64,000 nucleotides of DNA. Origin: Microseira wollei NIES-4236 (lineage in GTDB: Bacteria; Cyanobacteriota; Cyanobacteriia; Cyanobacteriales; Aerosakkonemataceae). This document shows, in pieces, positions 36,150 to 45,239 of the stretch. The stretch's first letter is position 1, and every line of letters starts with the position of its first letter. Under the pieces are notes generated by a model. The model did no database searches. It worked only from the letters and a program-made list of their open reading frames with translations, and had not been told where the DNA came from. The stretch is from contig NZ_BLAY01000011.1 of assembly GCF_020521235.1 (NCBI RefSeq), forward strand, positions 1-64,000, written 5' to 3'. The position numbers were made by a program, and so were the translations under genes.

Positions 36150-36548
36150 ATGCTAGAACGTGAGATAGTCGAGATTCGCTCCTCATCAGACGTTGTGGTG
36201 GTTCGGCAGAAAGTGCGAAGTCTGGCGGTAGAATTGAAGTTCAGCTTGGTAGACCAAACCAAAATCGTCACCGCCGCCAGCGAACTGGCGCGGAATACGG
36301 TGGACTACGGTAAGGGAGGAACGGTGACGCTGGAAGTCCTCAACGTCGGAACCCGTAAAGGTTTGCGCCTGACGTTTGAAGACAATGGTCCCGGCATTCC
36401 AGATATCGATCTGGCATTGAAAGACGGTTACACCACGGGGAGTGGTTTGGGGTTGGGGTTAAGCGGCGCTAAAAGGCTAATGCACGAGTTTGAAATTGCC
36501 TCTGAAGTTGGTAAAGGAACCCGCGTCACAATTACGCGCTGGCGTTAA
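36150..36548 (+). CDS. rsbT: RsbT-type serine/threonine kinase (HATPase)
   Basis: The 132-residue GHKL-type kinase has the N-box ASELARNTVDYG, G1 box FEDNGPGIPD and G2 box GSGLGLGLSGAKRL. In stressosomes RsbT phosphorylates RsbR and RsbS and, once released, activates a downstream PP2C phosphatase (RsbU-like). It stands 1.3 kb from rsbS because of the tnpB element; the two would otherwise be nearly adjacent. An ATG at 36150 follows AGAGGAAAACG. Downstream is 380 bp without a gene. Confidence 0.93.
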   Translation: MLEREIVEIRSSSDVVVVRQKVRSLAVELKFSLVDQTKIVTAASELARNTVDYGKGGTVTLEVLNVGTRKGLRLTFEDNGPGIPDIDLALKDGYTTGSGLGLGLSGAKRLMHEFEIASEVGKGTRVTITRWR

Positions 36549-36927
36549 TGTTTTAGAGGGTAAAAGATATCGAACGGAATTTTTGCTCTCAAAATCGGGA
36601 CTGACGCCAATAAACTTACCCAGAAACCCGGTTTCTAGGAATGAAACCCAACCACCCTAAACCTTGAATCTGTTGAATTTCCCTCGACTCTATCCAACTT
36701 ACCCAAAATTAGTATAACTACCACCGAGTAGAGCAAAAATTTTGATAACCTTTATCTAAACAGTCATAAATCTATCTTAAGGTAGGCGATATACTTAGCA
36801 AAAGCTTGTTGAATATATGTCTAAAGTCAGATAGTCAATTCCAGAAAAATATGCAAGTTGATTTGAACCGGAATTTTAAGCTACTCAATTAGTATAAAAT
36901 CTACAGTATAACCGGAAAAATCTCCTC
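36549..36927. other. Gap between rsbT and the ATPase-phosphatase gene
   Basis: No ORF is supported here. It holds a short family B fragment (about 36600-36641, ACTTACCCAGAAACCCGGTTTC). After that comes A/T-rich DNA with several TATACT- and TATAAA-like hexamers (36790-36910), which could give the downstream genes their own promoter. Confidence 0.5.
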
Positions 36928-37950
36928 ATGAAAGATTGTATTGCCCTACCAATTACAGAAACCTCGCAAGTCGGAGAAGCGCGCAGGTTTGCCTCCGCGC
37001 TGGCGACGGATATAGAATTCAACGAGACAGAACGGGGCAAAGTAGCAATTATCGTCACGGAATTAGCAAACAACCTAATTAAACACGCAAAAAACGGGGA
37101 AATCATTCTGAGAAGTTTGAGAAATAACGCAGAATATGGCATAGAAATTATCGGCTTAGACGCTGGACCTGGAATGGCGAATATCCCACAATGCCTGCGG
37201 GATGGTTTTTCCACGGCAGGAACGACGGGGACGGGTTTGGGGGCAATTGGGCGTCAATCTACTGTTTTTGACATTCATTCGGTGCCGGGGGTGGGTACTG
37301 TTTTAGTCGCACAACTTTGGCCTAAGAAAAACGCAGGAATTGCCTTGCGGAATACCGAACCTTTAGAAATTGGTGTGGTGAATTTGCCCAAACTGGAACA
37401 GGAAATATCCGGCGATGATTGGGCTGTGGTAAATTTGTCTAACCGCAGTTTAATTTTAGTGGCGGATGGATTGGGAGCGGGAATTTTAGCAGCAGAAGCA
37501 GCGCGGGAAGCGGTGCGAATCTTTCGTGCCAAAGCTGCACTCAATCCTAAAATAATTATGGAAATGGCTCACGCGGCTTTAAGAAGTACGCGAGGGGCGG
37601 CGGTAGCAATTGCGGAAATTAATCGAGTTGAAAAAACCGTACAATATGTGGGAATTGGCAACATTTCGGGTGCAATCGTGACGGGAAATAAAAGCCAAAG
37701 TATGGTTTCTTATAATGGAACGGTAGGGCATCAAATTCGCAAAATTGAGGGATTTGTTTATCCTTGGAACGATGGCTCGATTCTAATTATGCACAGCGAT
37801 GGTTTAGGCACTCAATGGTCGTTAGAACGCTATCCTGGCTTGATTTCGCGCCATCCGGCTGTAATCGCCGGAACCCTATACCGAGATTTTAAGCGATCGC
37901 GCGATGACGTAACTGTATTGGTGGCAAAACAAGTAACAACTGACGAATGA
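36928..37950 (+). CDS. RsbW-like ATPase fused to a PP2C/SpoIIE-type phosphatase (RsbX-like)
   Basis: Residues 1-135 form a HATPase domain: VTELANNLIKHAKNGEI (N-box), LDAGPGMAN (G1), GTTGTGLGAIGR (G2). Residues about 150-335 are a SpoIIE-type PP2C: GDDWAVVN, LILVADGLGAGILAAEAA (metal Asp), MHSDGLGTQW (metal Asp) and SRDDVTVLVAK. Such proteins follow rsbT in many stressosome operons and reset it by dephosphorylating RsbR/RsbS. Its stop overlaps the next ATG (ATGA, 37947-37950), so the two are translationally coupled. Confidence 0.9.
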   Translation: MKDCIALPITETSQVGEARRFASALATDIEFNETERGKVAIIVTELANNLIKHAKNGEIILRSLRNNAEYGIEIIGLDAGPGMANIPQCLRDGFSTAGTTGTGLGAIGRQSTVFDIHSVPGVGTVLVAQLWPKKNAGIALRNTEPLEIGVVNLPKLEQEISGDDWAVVNLSNRSLILVADGLGAGILAAEAAREAVRIFRAKAALNPKIIMEMAHAALRSTRGAAVAIAEINRVEKTVQYVGIGNISGAIVTGNKSQSMVSYNGTVGHQIRKIEGFVYPWNDGSILIMHSDGLGTQWSLERYPGLISRHPAVIAGTLYRDFKRSRDDVTVLVAKQVTTDE

Positions 37951-39737
37951 TTTATCCAATTCTGACTGTAGAAATACGCTTCGAGCAAGATATTGTTTTG
38001 GCACGCCAGCGGGCGCGTCAAATTGCTAACTTATTGGGGTTTGATATCCAAGAACAAACGCGCATCGCTACAGCAGTGTCAGAAGTTGCCCGCCACGCTT
38101 TCCAGTATGCAGGTAAAGGCAAATTCGAATTTCTGATAAAAGGGCAATCTCCCCAAGTATTTGTTACCCGCATTTCCGATAGCGGTGAGGGAATAGCCAA
38201 TTTACAAACCAACTCGCATAATGGGATGGGATTGGTAGGGGCGCGACGTTTAATGGATGAGGTGATAGTTGAATCATCCCCTGGGCGGGGAACTGGGGTG
38301 CAACTAATTAAGCAGTTTCCCAAGCACGGGACTTCCCTAACCAAGACTCAATTAAATCAAATCGTAGATCAACTGACGCGCCTGCCTAAAGATCCATTTG
38401 CCGAAATTCAACAGCAAAATCAGGAACTATTGCAAACTTTAGAAGAATTACAAAAGCGACAGGAAGAATTAGCGCAACTCAACCAAGAATTAGAAGATAC
38501 TAATCGGGGAGTAATCGCGCTTTATGCCGAGTTAAACGATAAAGCTGAATCACTCAAACGCGCCAGCGAACTCAAAACCCGCTTTCTTTCTAATATGAGT
38601 CACGAGTTTCGCACGCCGCTGAATGCAATTCTGAGTCTTTCCGATATGTTGTTAAACCATCTGGATGGAGATTTGACAGCAGAACAAGAAAAGCAGGTAA
38701 CCTTTATTCGCAAGTCAGCAGCGTCGCTGACTGACTTAGTTAACGACTTGCTAGATTTGGCAAAAGTCGAAGCTGGAAAAGTCGATGTTCGCGTCACCGC
38801 TTTTGAAGTGACGGATTTGTTTAGCGCGTTGCGAGGAATGCTGCGCCCCCTGCTAACTAATAACGCCGTTGCTTTAATTTTTGCAGAACCCAGCGCTATT
38901 CCCACCCTAAAAACCGATGAAGGAAAAGTTTCTCAAATTATGCGTAATTTTATTTCCAATGCGCTTAAATATACCGAAAAAGGAGAAGTGCGAGTAACTG
39001 CTAAAATGGGGGCGAACCAAACCGTTATTTTTTCCGTCGCAGATACGGGTATCGGCATTGCACCTGAAAACCAAAGCCGCATTTTTGAAGAATTCGTCCA
39101 AGTCAATCATCCCCTACAAAAACGGGTGAAAGGAACTGGGTTAGGGCTACCCTTGTGTAAAAAACTATCCGAGTTGCTGGGAGGAAGCGTTGCTCTCCAA
39201 AGTACCCTGGGGGTTGGTTCCACATTCTCTGTTACCCTGCCTATCGTTTATTGTGCAGCGCCAGAAACGGATTTTGGGGCAGGGAATGACGGCGATAATT
39301 TCACTAACAATCCAAAAATTAACAACCAAAATGCCCAATCCGCATCAAATTTACTTAAAAAAATTTTAATTATTGATGATGAGGAAGTGTCTCGTTATAC
39401 AATTAAAAGTTGGCTGGCGGATATTCGCTGTACTGCGATCGAAGCCGCCGATGGTTACGAGGGGTTGTATCGAGCGCGAACAGAACAACCGCAGGCGATC
39501 TTGCTGGATTTGCTAATGCCTGGGTTAACTGGATTCACCGTTTTAGAGCAGTTGAAATCCGATCCGGCAACCTCTGCAATTCCAGTAATTATAGTCACCT
39601 CGAAGCGCTTGGAGGCTCAGGAATACGAGCAGCTGGCAGCAAGAGCAGTTGCGATTGTTTCTAAAGAAAGCAACTCGCGGGAGGAAGCGATCGCTCAACT
39701 AAGAGCAGCATTCTTAAAAGCCGGATTAAATTTTTAA
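37947..39737 (+). CDS. Hybrid histidine kinase with an N-terminal RsbT/RsbW-like ATPase
   Basis: This 596-residue protein has domains in the order: anti-sigma-type HATPase (residues 1-125; SEVARHAFQYAGKG, ISDSGEGI, NGMGLVGARRL), coiled coil (about 150-205, Gln/Glu/Leu-rich), HisKA (MSHEFRTPLNAIL, catalytic His), HATPase_c (N-box MRNFISNALKYTEKG, G1 VADTGIGIA, G2 GTGLGLPL), and receiver (IDDEE, phospho-Asp in LLDLLMPGLTG, Lys in VSKES). Two ATP-binding folds in one chain suggest it links the Ser/Thr switch of the stressosome to His-Asp phosphorelay. It is coupled to the preceding gene by a 4-bp overlap. Confidence 0.93.
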   Translation: MIYPILTVEIRFEQDIVLARQRARQIANLLGFDIQEQTRIATAVSEVARHAFQYAGKGKFEFLIKGQSPQVFVTRISDSGEGIANLQTNSHNGMGLVGARRLMDEVIVESSPGRGTGVQLIKQFPKHGTSLTKTQLNQIVDQLTRLPKDPFAEIQQQNQELLQTLEELQKRQEELAQLNQELEDTNRGVIALYAELNDKAESLKRASELKTRFLSNMSHEFRTPLNAILSLSDMLLNHLDGDLTAEQEKQVTFIRKSAASLTDLVNDLLDLAKVEAGKVDVRVTAFEVTDLFSALRGMLRPLLTNNAVALIFAEPSAIPTLKTDEGKVSQIMRNFISNALKYTEKGEVRVTAKMGANQTVIFSVADTGIGIAPENQSRIFEEFVQVNHPLQKRVKGTGLGLPLCKKLSELLGGSVALQSTLGVGSTFSVTLPIVYCAAPETDFGAGNDGDNFTNNPKINNQNAQSASNLLKKILIIDDEEVSRYTIKSWLADIRCTAIEAADGYEGLYRARTEQPQAILLDLLMPGLTGFTVLEQLKSDPATSAIPVIIVTSKRLEAQEYEQLAARAVAIVSKESNSREEAIAQLRAAFLKAGLNF

Positions 39738-39753
39738 AGATGAGGGATGAATC

Positions 39754-41835
39754 ATGGAGGACGAACTAAAACAATCGCGAATCATCCTAGTTGTAGACGA
39801 TGATGACGCCAATCGCTATGTTGTTTCTCGCATTTTGCGTCAGGCAGGTTTCCTGGTCAAGGAAGCAGCAACGGGTAGTGATGCTTTGCAATTGGCAACC
39901 GAGCAACCAGATTTGATTATTTTGGATATTAAACTGCCGGATATCAACGGGTTTGAAGTGTGCCAGCAACTCAAAGCAGAACCCGCTACCAGTTTAATTC
40001 CCGTCTTGCATCTTTCTGCGTTTAAAGTCACTGCTGCGGATAAAGTCCACGGGTTAGACAGCGGCGCAGATGGCTACTTAACCCACCCAGTGAACCCACT
40101 GGAATTAATTGCTACAGTCAAAGCGCTGTTACGCATCCGCCAGACTGAAAAACAATTACAGCAAAGCGAAGAAAAATTCCGCGCTATCTTTAATCAGACA
40201 TTTCAGCATATTGGAATTTTGTCACCAATTGGTTCGATTATTCAAGTCAATCAGTCGGCATTAGATTTTGCTGGACAAAAGCTAGAAAATGTGGTAGGAC
40301 GTTTTTTGTGGGAAATGCCTTGGTTTTCTGCCTCGCCCGTCTCTCTAACCTGCACTGAGCAGCAGTTGCAAAAAGCGATCGCACTAGCTGCTACAGGTAA
40401 GTTTGTGCGGTATGAAGTCCAGATGCAAGGCGCTTTCGATACAGTCGCGACGTTCGACTTCTCGATCAAACCGATACTAGACGAGAGGGGAAACGTGGTA
40501 CAGCTAGTTTACGAAGGAAGGGATATAAGCGATCGCAAGCGTGCAGAAGAAGAACTGCGTCGTGCTAACCAAGTCAAAGACGAATTCCTCGCCGTACTGT
40601 CCCACGAGTTAAGATCGCCGCTGAATGCGATTTTGGGTTGGTCGCAACTACTGCGTACCCGTAAGGTAGATGGAGTAGCGACTTCTCGCGCATTGGAAAC
40701 AATTGAGCGCAATGCCAAATTGCAGACTCAAATGATTGAAGATTTGCTCGACATTTCCCGGATTATTCGGGGCAAGATAGAACTCAATATTGCCCCAGTC
40801 AACCTAGTTGTACCAATTGAAGGCGCGATCGCCACGATGCAGTTGGCAGCACAAGCTAAAGCAATTCAAATTCAAACCGCATCAGACCCCAATGGGGCAA
40901 TAGTTTTAGGCGATCGCAACCGCTTGCAGCAAATTGTCTGGAATTTGCTTTCCAACGCGATCAAGTTCACCCCCCCTGGCGGACAGGTGGAAATCCGACT
41001 CGAACGGGTAGAGCAGGGGATCTCTGGAGATGGGGAGATGGGGAGATGGGGAGATGGTGAGATGGGGAGATGTGGAGATGGTGAGAATATAGATTCAAAC
41101 TCCCCTCTGCACACCTGCACACCTGCCCCTCTGCCCCTCTGCCCCCCTGCCCCTCTGCCCTATGCTCGAATAACAGTCAAGGATACGGGTAAAGGCATTA
41201 GCGCTGATTTTCTGCCTTACGCCTTCGATTATTTTCGCCAAGCAGATAGTTCGATGACTAGAAATCATGGGGGACTGGGACTCGGTTTAGCGATCGTGCG
41301 GCATCTGGTAGAGTTGCACGGCGGTACAGTTTACGCCGCAAGTCCGGGAGAAGGAAAGGGAGCAACCTTCACCGTCATGCTACCGCTGATCAACGATCGA
41401 TCCCCGACAAAACCCGACAGGGATGGGTGGGAGAGTTACGCAGATCTCAGCGGCGTGCAAGTGTTGGTAGTTGATGATGAACCCGATACCCGCGAATATA
41501 TTACCTTCGTATTACAAGAGTCTGGGGCAGTCGTCACCGCAGTTGCTTCGGCAAACGAGGGACTCAAGGCACTTGACAAATCGCTACCCGATGTGCTTTT
41601 GAGTGACATTGGGATGCCGGGGAAAGACGGATATGCTTTGATGCGAGAAATTAGAGAGCGATCGCCAGAAGAAGGAGGAGAGATTCCGGCGATCGCGCTG
41701 ACGGCATATGCCAGAGTTGAAGACAGCGAACAAGCTTTATTAGCAGGCTTTCAAATGCACGTATCTAAACCCGTCGAACCCGATAATTTAATCACCGCGG
41801 TTGCTAATTTAATTGCAAACAAAGCTAATGGCTAA
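39754..41835 (+). CDS. Hybrid histidine kinase REC-PAS-HisKA-HATPase-REC
   Basis: The order is: receiver (VDDDDANRY, phospho-Asp in LIILDIKLPDINGFE, Lys replaced in GYLTHPVNP, where KP is expected), PAS (FRAIFNQTFQHIGIL), HisKA (LSHELRSPLNAILGW), HATPase_c (NLLSNAIKFTPPGG; VKDTGKGIS; GGLGLGLAI) and a second receiver (VDDEPDTRE, phospho-Asp in LLSDIGMPGKDGY, Lys in HVSKPVEP). A ~51-residue low-complexity insertion (GDGEMGRWGDGEMGR to CPPAPLP) sits between the N-box and G1 box, from a hairpin repeat. The last residues (NKANG) come from GCTAATG heptamers. It starts 16 bp after the preceding gene and closes the operon. Confidence 0.92.
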   Translation: MEDELKQSRIILVVDDDDANRYVVSRILRQAGFLVKEAATGSDALQLATEQPDLIILDIKLPDINGFEVCQQLKAEPATSLIPVLHLSAFKVTAADKVHGLDSGADGYLTHPVNPLELIATVKALLRIRQTEKQLQQSEEKFRAIFNQTFQHIGILSPIGSIIQVNQSALDFAGQKLENVVGRFLWEMPWFSASPVSLTCTEQQLQKAIALAATGKFVRYEVQMQGAFDTVATFDFSIKPILDERGNVVQLVYEGRDISDRKRAEEELRRANQVKDEFLAVLSHELRSPLNAILGWSQLLRTRKVDGVATSRALETIERNAKLQTQMIEDLLDISRIIRGKIELNIAPVNLVVPIEGAIATMQLAAQAKAIQIQTASDPNGAIVLGDRNRLQQIVWNLLSNAIKFTPPGGQVEIRLERVEQGISGDGEMGRWGDGEMGRCGDGENIDSNSPLHTCTPAPLPLCPPAPLPYARITVKDTGKGISADFLPYAFDYFRQADSSMTRNHGGLGLGLAIVRHLVELHGGTVYAASPGEGKGATFTVMLPLINDRSPTKPDRDGWESYADLSGVQVLVVDDEPDTREYITFVLQESGAVVTAVASANEGLKALDKSLPDVLLSDIGMPGKDGYALMREIRERSPEEGGEIPAIALTAYARVEDSEQALLAGFQMHVSKPVEPDNLITAVANLIANKANG
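41011..41164. repeat. GAGCAGGGG/GGGAGATG hairpin repeat inserted in frame in the kinase gene
   Basis: It has a G-rich arm of GATGGGGA units, a core GAGAATATAGATTCAAACTC, and a C-rich arm of TGCCCCTCTGCCC units. The order of parts is as in the copies at 18924 and 30570. The insertion adds about 51 codons and leaves the frame open. Confidence 0.85.
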
Positions 41836-41858
41836 TGGCTAATGGCTAATGGCTAATT
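41822..41858. repeat. GCTAATG heptamer run at the kinase stop
   Basis: Five GCTAATG/GCTAATT units encode the last residues and the stop of the kinase gene and fill the gap to the convergent phoH gene. Confidence 0.85.
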
Positions 41859-41874
41859 GGTAAATTTTTTGGCA

Positions 41875-42837
41875 TTAACTACCAGCTTTTTCATGTCGTT
41901 CGTAAGCTTCCACAATCTTTTGCACTAGGGAATGGCGCACGACATCTGCTTGGGTTAGCTGACAGAAGCCAATGCCTTCTACATGTTGCAGGATTTTTTG
42001 CGCCACGGATAGACCAGAGGGTTGATTCGGCGCTAAATCGGTTTGGGTAATATCTCCAGTTACGACCATGCGAGAACGAAATCCCAGGCGCGTCAGCAGC
42101 ATTTTCATCTGCGCGGGGGTGGTATTTTGAGCTTCATCGACAATCACAAAGGCATTGTTAAGGGTACGTCCCCGCATGTAGGCGATGGGAGCGACTTCAA
42201 TGATGCCGCGTTCCATCAGATTGGGGATTTTTTCTGGGTCGATGAGTTCGTATAAAGCATCGTAAATCGGACGGAGATAGGGGTTGACTTTTTGCTGGAG
42301 ATCCCCTGGTAAAAACCCCAACTTTTCACCCGCTTCTACTGCTGGTCGAGTTAAGATTAACCGTTCGTACTCGTTGGCTAAAAGTGCTTGAACGGCTAAA
42401 ACGACGGCGAGGAAGGTTTTACCGCTACCAGCAGGTCCGATGCAAAAAGTCAAGTCGTGGGTGCGGATAGCTTTAACGTACTGTCGCTGACGGAAGGTTT
42501 TGGCGCGGATTTCTTCGCCTTTGCGGGTACGATAAAGAACGTCGCGCTGTAAATCTTGCAACTCGTCGGTGCGGTGGGTATCGAGAGCGTGACGCGCGGT
42601 GAGAATATCGACGCTAGAGATAATTTTGCCTTTGCTCCAGAAATCTTCAAGCGAGCGCACCAATCTTACAGCGAGGTCAACTTGATTCTCAGTACCTTTG
42701 ATCTGTAAGTCTTGTCCCCGCATTACCAACATCGCACCTGTTTGCTTCGACAGGGTTTTCAGATTTTCTTCTTTGTCGCCAGATAGAGCGATTGCGCTTT
42801 CTATACTTGGCAGTTGAATTGTCGTCCCCTCTACCAT
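41875..42837 (-). CDS. phoH: PhoH-family ATPase
   Basis: This 320-residue protein has a KH-like N-terminal segment (residues 1-75) and a superfamily-1-helicase-like P-loop ATPase with Walker A FCIGPAGSGKTFLA, LTRPAVEAGEKLGFLPGDL, Walker B AFVIVDEAQNTTP and VTGDITQTDLA. It is thought to act in RNA metabolism. ATG 42837 (MVEGTTIQLPS) with AGGA upstream is preferred over GTG 42858, which lies in a repeat hairpin. In many cyanobacteria phoH follows ffh-rpsP-KH; here an IscB element, rpsU and about 700 bp of unassigned DNA lie in between. Confidence 0.93.
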   Translation of the reverse strand: MVEGTTIQLPSIESAIALSGDKEENLKTLSKQTGAMLVMRGQDLQIKGTENQVDLAVRLVRSLEDFWSKGKIISSVDILTARHALDTHRTDELQDLQRDVLYRTRKGEEIRAKTFRQRQYVKAIRTHDLTFCIGPAGSGKTFLAVVLAVQALLANEYERLILTRPAVEAGEKLGFLPGDLQQKVNPYLRPIYDALYELIDPEKIPNLMERGIIEVAPIAYMRGRTLNNAFVIVDEAQNTTPAQMKMLLTRLGFRSRMVVTGDITQTDLAPNQPSGLSVAQKILQHVEGIGFCQLTQADVVRHSLVQKIVEAYERHEKAGS

Positions 42838-43105
42838 TCCTGTGACTTCCTCCCACACTAAATGCTACGCATTATAGTGTGGGCTTCCTAACTCACCGAA
42901 AGTCAGAGGGTGGAAGCCCCTGCATTTATCCATGGGGAGGAAACCCGTAGGCGAATTTATTCGCCGTCCAAATATCTTAGAATCCATACGAATAGCCATC
43001 TTTTTGATGAATTGGTGTACAAAATCTGTAACTAATGCCAGCAACACGACCTACCTTGGTGGCAATATCAAAGCTTCCAGTTTTACGGCATAGTAAGCGT
43101 CCGAC

Positions 43106-44251
43106 CTATTCGCCTATCTTTTTCCCGGAAGTGACAACAGCTTTGACAATATCGCCAGTTCTGAAGCCAAAGTGAATCTGTTTATGTTCGCGGTGTCTAA
43201 CAGGAAAACCATAACGGTCAGTACCGCACATTTGGCGAGTCCCCCACCCAGTACACTTAATGCGTAATGGTTGCTGGGTCAGTAGCTTTATGCTGTCAAT
43301 GCTTCCGACACAAGCCGCATCAATCCAGTGTTGTTTGGGTAGCTCAAACCGAGTCCGGTTATATTTGGTTTGTCCTCCAGTCCCCGTGGTTGTAGGGAGG
43401 AGAGTTTTTAATGTCCCCAACAATGCCCACCGAGTAGAGTTAACAGCGGATGCATCTTTTAATGGTTGTTTAGCTTGACTATGAATTGTCTCTAGCCTCG
43501 CAGGGTCTTTCTTGAGCAACTCATCAATTGATTTATTTCCCTTTTTGACATTGCATTTTTGACAGCTTAGAGTGAGGTTGGATACTCGGTTGCTACCACC
43601 CTTGGCTTTTGGGTGAATATGTTCAATTTGCAACGGGACACCTTCTTTACTGCAATAAGCACACTTGCGCCCCCACTTCTCTAAAAGATACTGCCTAACT
43701 TCATAGCCAGCGAGTTCGCCCTGTTGATACTCCACACCGTCAATTTCTGGGTTTTGTAGTTTTTGGGTGTCGAACTTAACCAGTTCCATGAAAATTTGGG
43801 CAATGGGTGTATACCGGCAAAGACGTTTTACCCAAGTCTCAACGGTGAGAACACGATGCATCAGGGATGGGGGTAGCCATCCGTCTTTCCGCTGGCGATT
43901 ATCAAAACGTGGCTGCCGATACCTAGTTTTCCGGTTACGACGGCTACGGCGTAGTGACAGTCTAGACTCCAATGAATCCTTAATCTGCCATCCTCTATGC
44001 TCTAATTCAGCACACCAGATAACCTTGTCGCCATCTAAAATTGAAATTCCTGAAACCCTACTACCGGGGTCAAGTTTGATAACTAATGGCTTGATAACAG
44101 GGCTGTTGACTGCATGTTGCAATATTAGGGTAAAGGGATACATTCTGAACACAGCGGCTTTACCTTTGTCCAGCAGTTCCCTTGCTCGTTTTGGCCTAAC
44201 TGGATTTAATGGTTTCCTGTTTTTATCAACAACAAAAACATAATTTTGCAT
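43106..44251 (-). pseudogene. iscB: IscB RNA-guided nickase/nuclease with a premature TAG
   Basis: Domains in order: PLMP domain (FVVDKNRKPLNPVRPKRARELL), RuvC-I (VIKLDPGSRVSGI), Arg-rich bridge helix (SRLSLRRSRRNRKTR), RuvC-II (IFMELVKFD), HNH (CAYCSKEGVPLQIEHIHPKAKGG...CQKCN) and RuvC-III (HWIDAACVG). It is the ancestor-like relative of Cas9. ATG 44251 (MQNYVFVVDK) fits the family. The frame stays open past TAG 43108-43106 to TAA at 42977 and reads VGRLLCRKTGSF...GYSYGF, the normal IscB C-terminus. So 42 terminal residues, part of the P1/target-interacting domain, are removed. The catalytic residues are all intact, so residual activity cannot be excluded. Confidence 0.9.
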
Positions 44252-44500
44252 TGCTGCATACACCTTGCGGGTAATGTTTGCTATGCCTCCTGCCTCGGCA
44301 CGCTGCGCGAACGACAATGTTTAAGGTCGGTAACTATCCAAACGACACTCGTTTATTCTCCATACACCTGTTTAATCGTGAGGTTCTAGGGTTCAGGACT
44401 AGCAAGCATCCTGAAGTAGGTCTTTAACTCTTGCCTTAAACGAGTAGTCTGGTCAGGTTGGAGAGAATTGCAAACCCCTGCCTTCTAGGCATGGGGTCTG
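44252..44500 (-). ncRNA. Probable IscB omega RNA region
   Basis: The omega RNA of IscB is encoded immediately upstream of its start codon, and 250 bp of non-coding, hairpin-containing sequence lies between the left-end hairpin (44475-44496) and iscB. The segment just upstream of ATG reads ACCCGCAAGGTGTATGCAGC. I infer the RNA from this position; I did not fold it. Confidence 0.5.
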
Positions 44501-44582
44501 CTATCAACTAGAGAACCCTGACAAGCTCTACAGGCGTCCAATCGCGTCCTATAAGATCGGCCTTCCAGCCAGATCGGCATTT

Positions 44583-44756
44583 CTAGTACGATCGCTTGCG
44601 GGAAGCTTCCGCCTTACGCTTGCGGCGGAGGCTGGGTTTTTCGTACCGTTCGCGACGCTTGACTTCCGACAAAATACCGGCTTTTTGAATCTTCTTTTTA
44701 AAGCGTCTTAACGCCGAATCTATCGATTCATTTTCTCCTAAACGGACTTCTGCCAC
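44583..44756 (-). CDS. rpsU: 30S ribosomal protein S21
   Basis: A 57-residue basic protein starting at GTG 44756: [20 protein letters not shown], then [20 protein letters not shown] and an Arg/Lys-rich tail ending RKRSY. This is the full S21 fold, which binds near the 3' end of 16S rRNA on the small subunit. It stands alone between the IscB element and unassigned DNA. No RBS is evident within ten bases of the GTG. Confidence 0.93.
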   Translation of the reverse strand: MAEVRLGENESIDSALRRFKKKIQKAGILSEVKRRERYEKPSLRRKRKAEASRKRSY

Positions 44757-44891
44757 GCGCTATTATTCACCTCACTTATGCTCTTAGTTTGGATTGTTAA
44801 TTAGCGACTGATTGGTTACTTGTAGACACGTTAACTGCAACGTCTCTACAGCGATCGCCTCTATAGTATTGCACCTGAAAAGTCCCTATAA

Positions 44892-45239
44892 TTAAACAGC
44901 TGTTTTAGAGCCATTTAGGCCAGCAGCTTGTAGGAAGTACTTTTCACGCCTCAATACTACGTCATCGACCGGGCTGTTTAAGGAGTTTTCGCCATCTCCA
45001 CAGACAATTGTACCCAACTGCGACAGAACCTCAAGGTGCTGATCGCCTTTCATTCCACGAGCTAAAAGCACATAGAAGGAAAGGCGAGCGTCCTTGATTG
45101 TAATGGTTTTGCAACTTCTGCCTTTCAAAACGTGTGTAAACCTGTTGGTTTCTTGGTTTGACCCAAGCACATCGCATCTTTTGCCAGATGTATGCCCTGA
45201 CGCGGGGAAGAGACGAGTAGTACCTGTCTGTTGTCTCAA
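44892..45239 (-). CDS. Unrecognised ORF between rpsU and the KH-domain gene
   Basis: The 115-residue frame reads TGTTRLFPASGHTSGKRCDV, then GRSCKTITIKDARLSFYVLL and YFLQAAGLNGSKTAV. I cannot assign it. Composition is ordinary for protein, but no motif, RBS or neighbour supports a function. It may be a chance frame or the remnant of a mobile element, since this whole interval (44760-45430) separates genes that are usually clustered. Confidence 0.25.
   Translation of the reverse strand: MRQQTGTTRLFPASGHTSGKRCDVLGSNQETNRFTHVLKGRSCKTITIKDARLSFYVLLARGMKGDQHLEVLSQLGTIVCGDGENSLNSPVDDVVLRREKYFLQAAGLNGSKTAV

Larger units (their letters stand above)
42840..44520 (-). mobile_element. IscB-type (IS200/IS605 superfamily) element
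   Basis: The element contains iscB and no transposase. Right side: hairpins CCCACACTA / TAGTGTGGG (42853-42884) and CCCCTGCATTTATCCATGGGG (about 42917-42937), plus the palindrome GGCGAATAAATTCGCC (42953-42968). Left side, upstream of iscB: a hairpin CCCCTGCC / GGCATGGGG (44475-44496). Boundaries are approximate. It sits 3-15 bp upstream of the phoH start, so it may have replaced the native phoH promoter. Confidence 0.65.
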
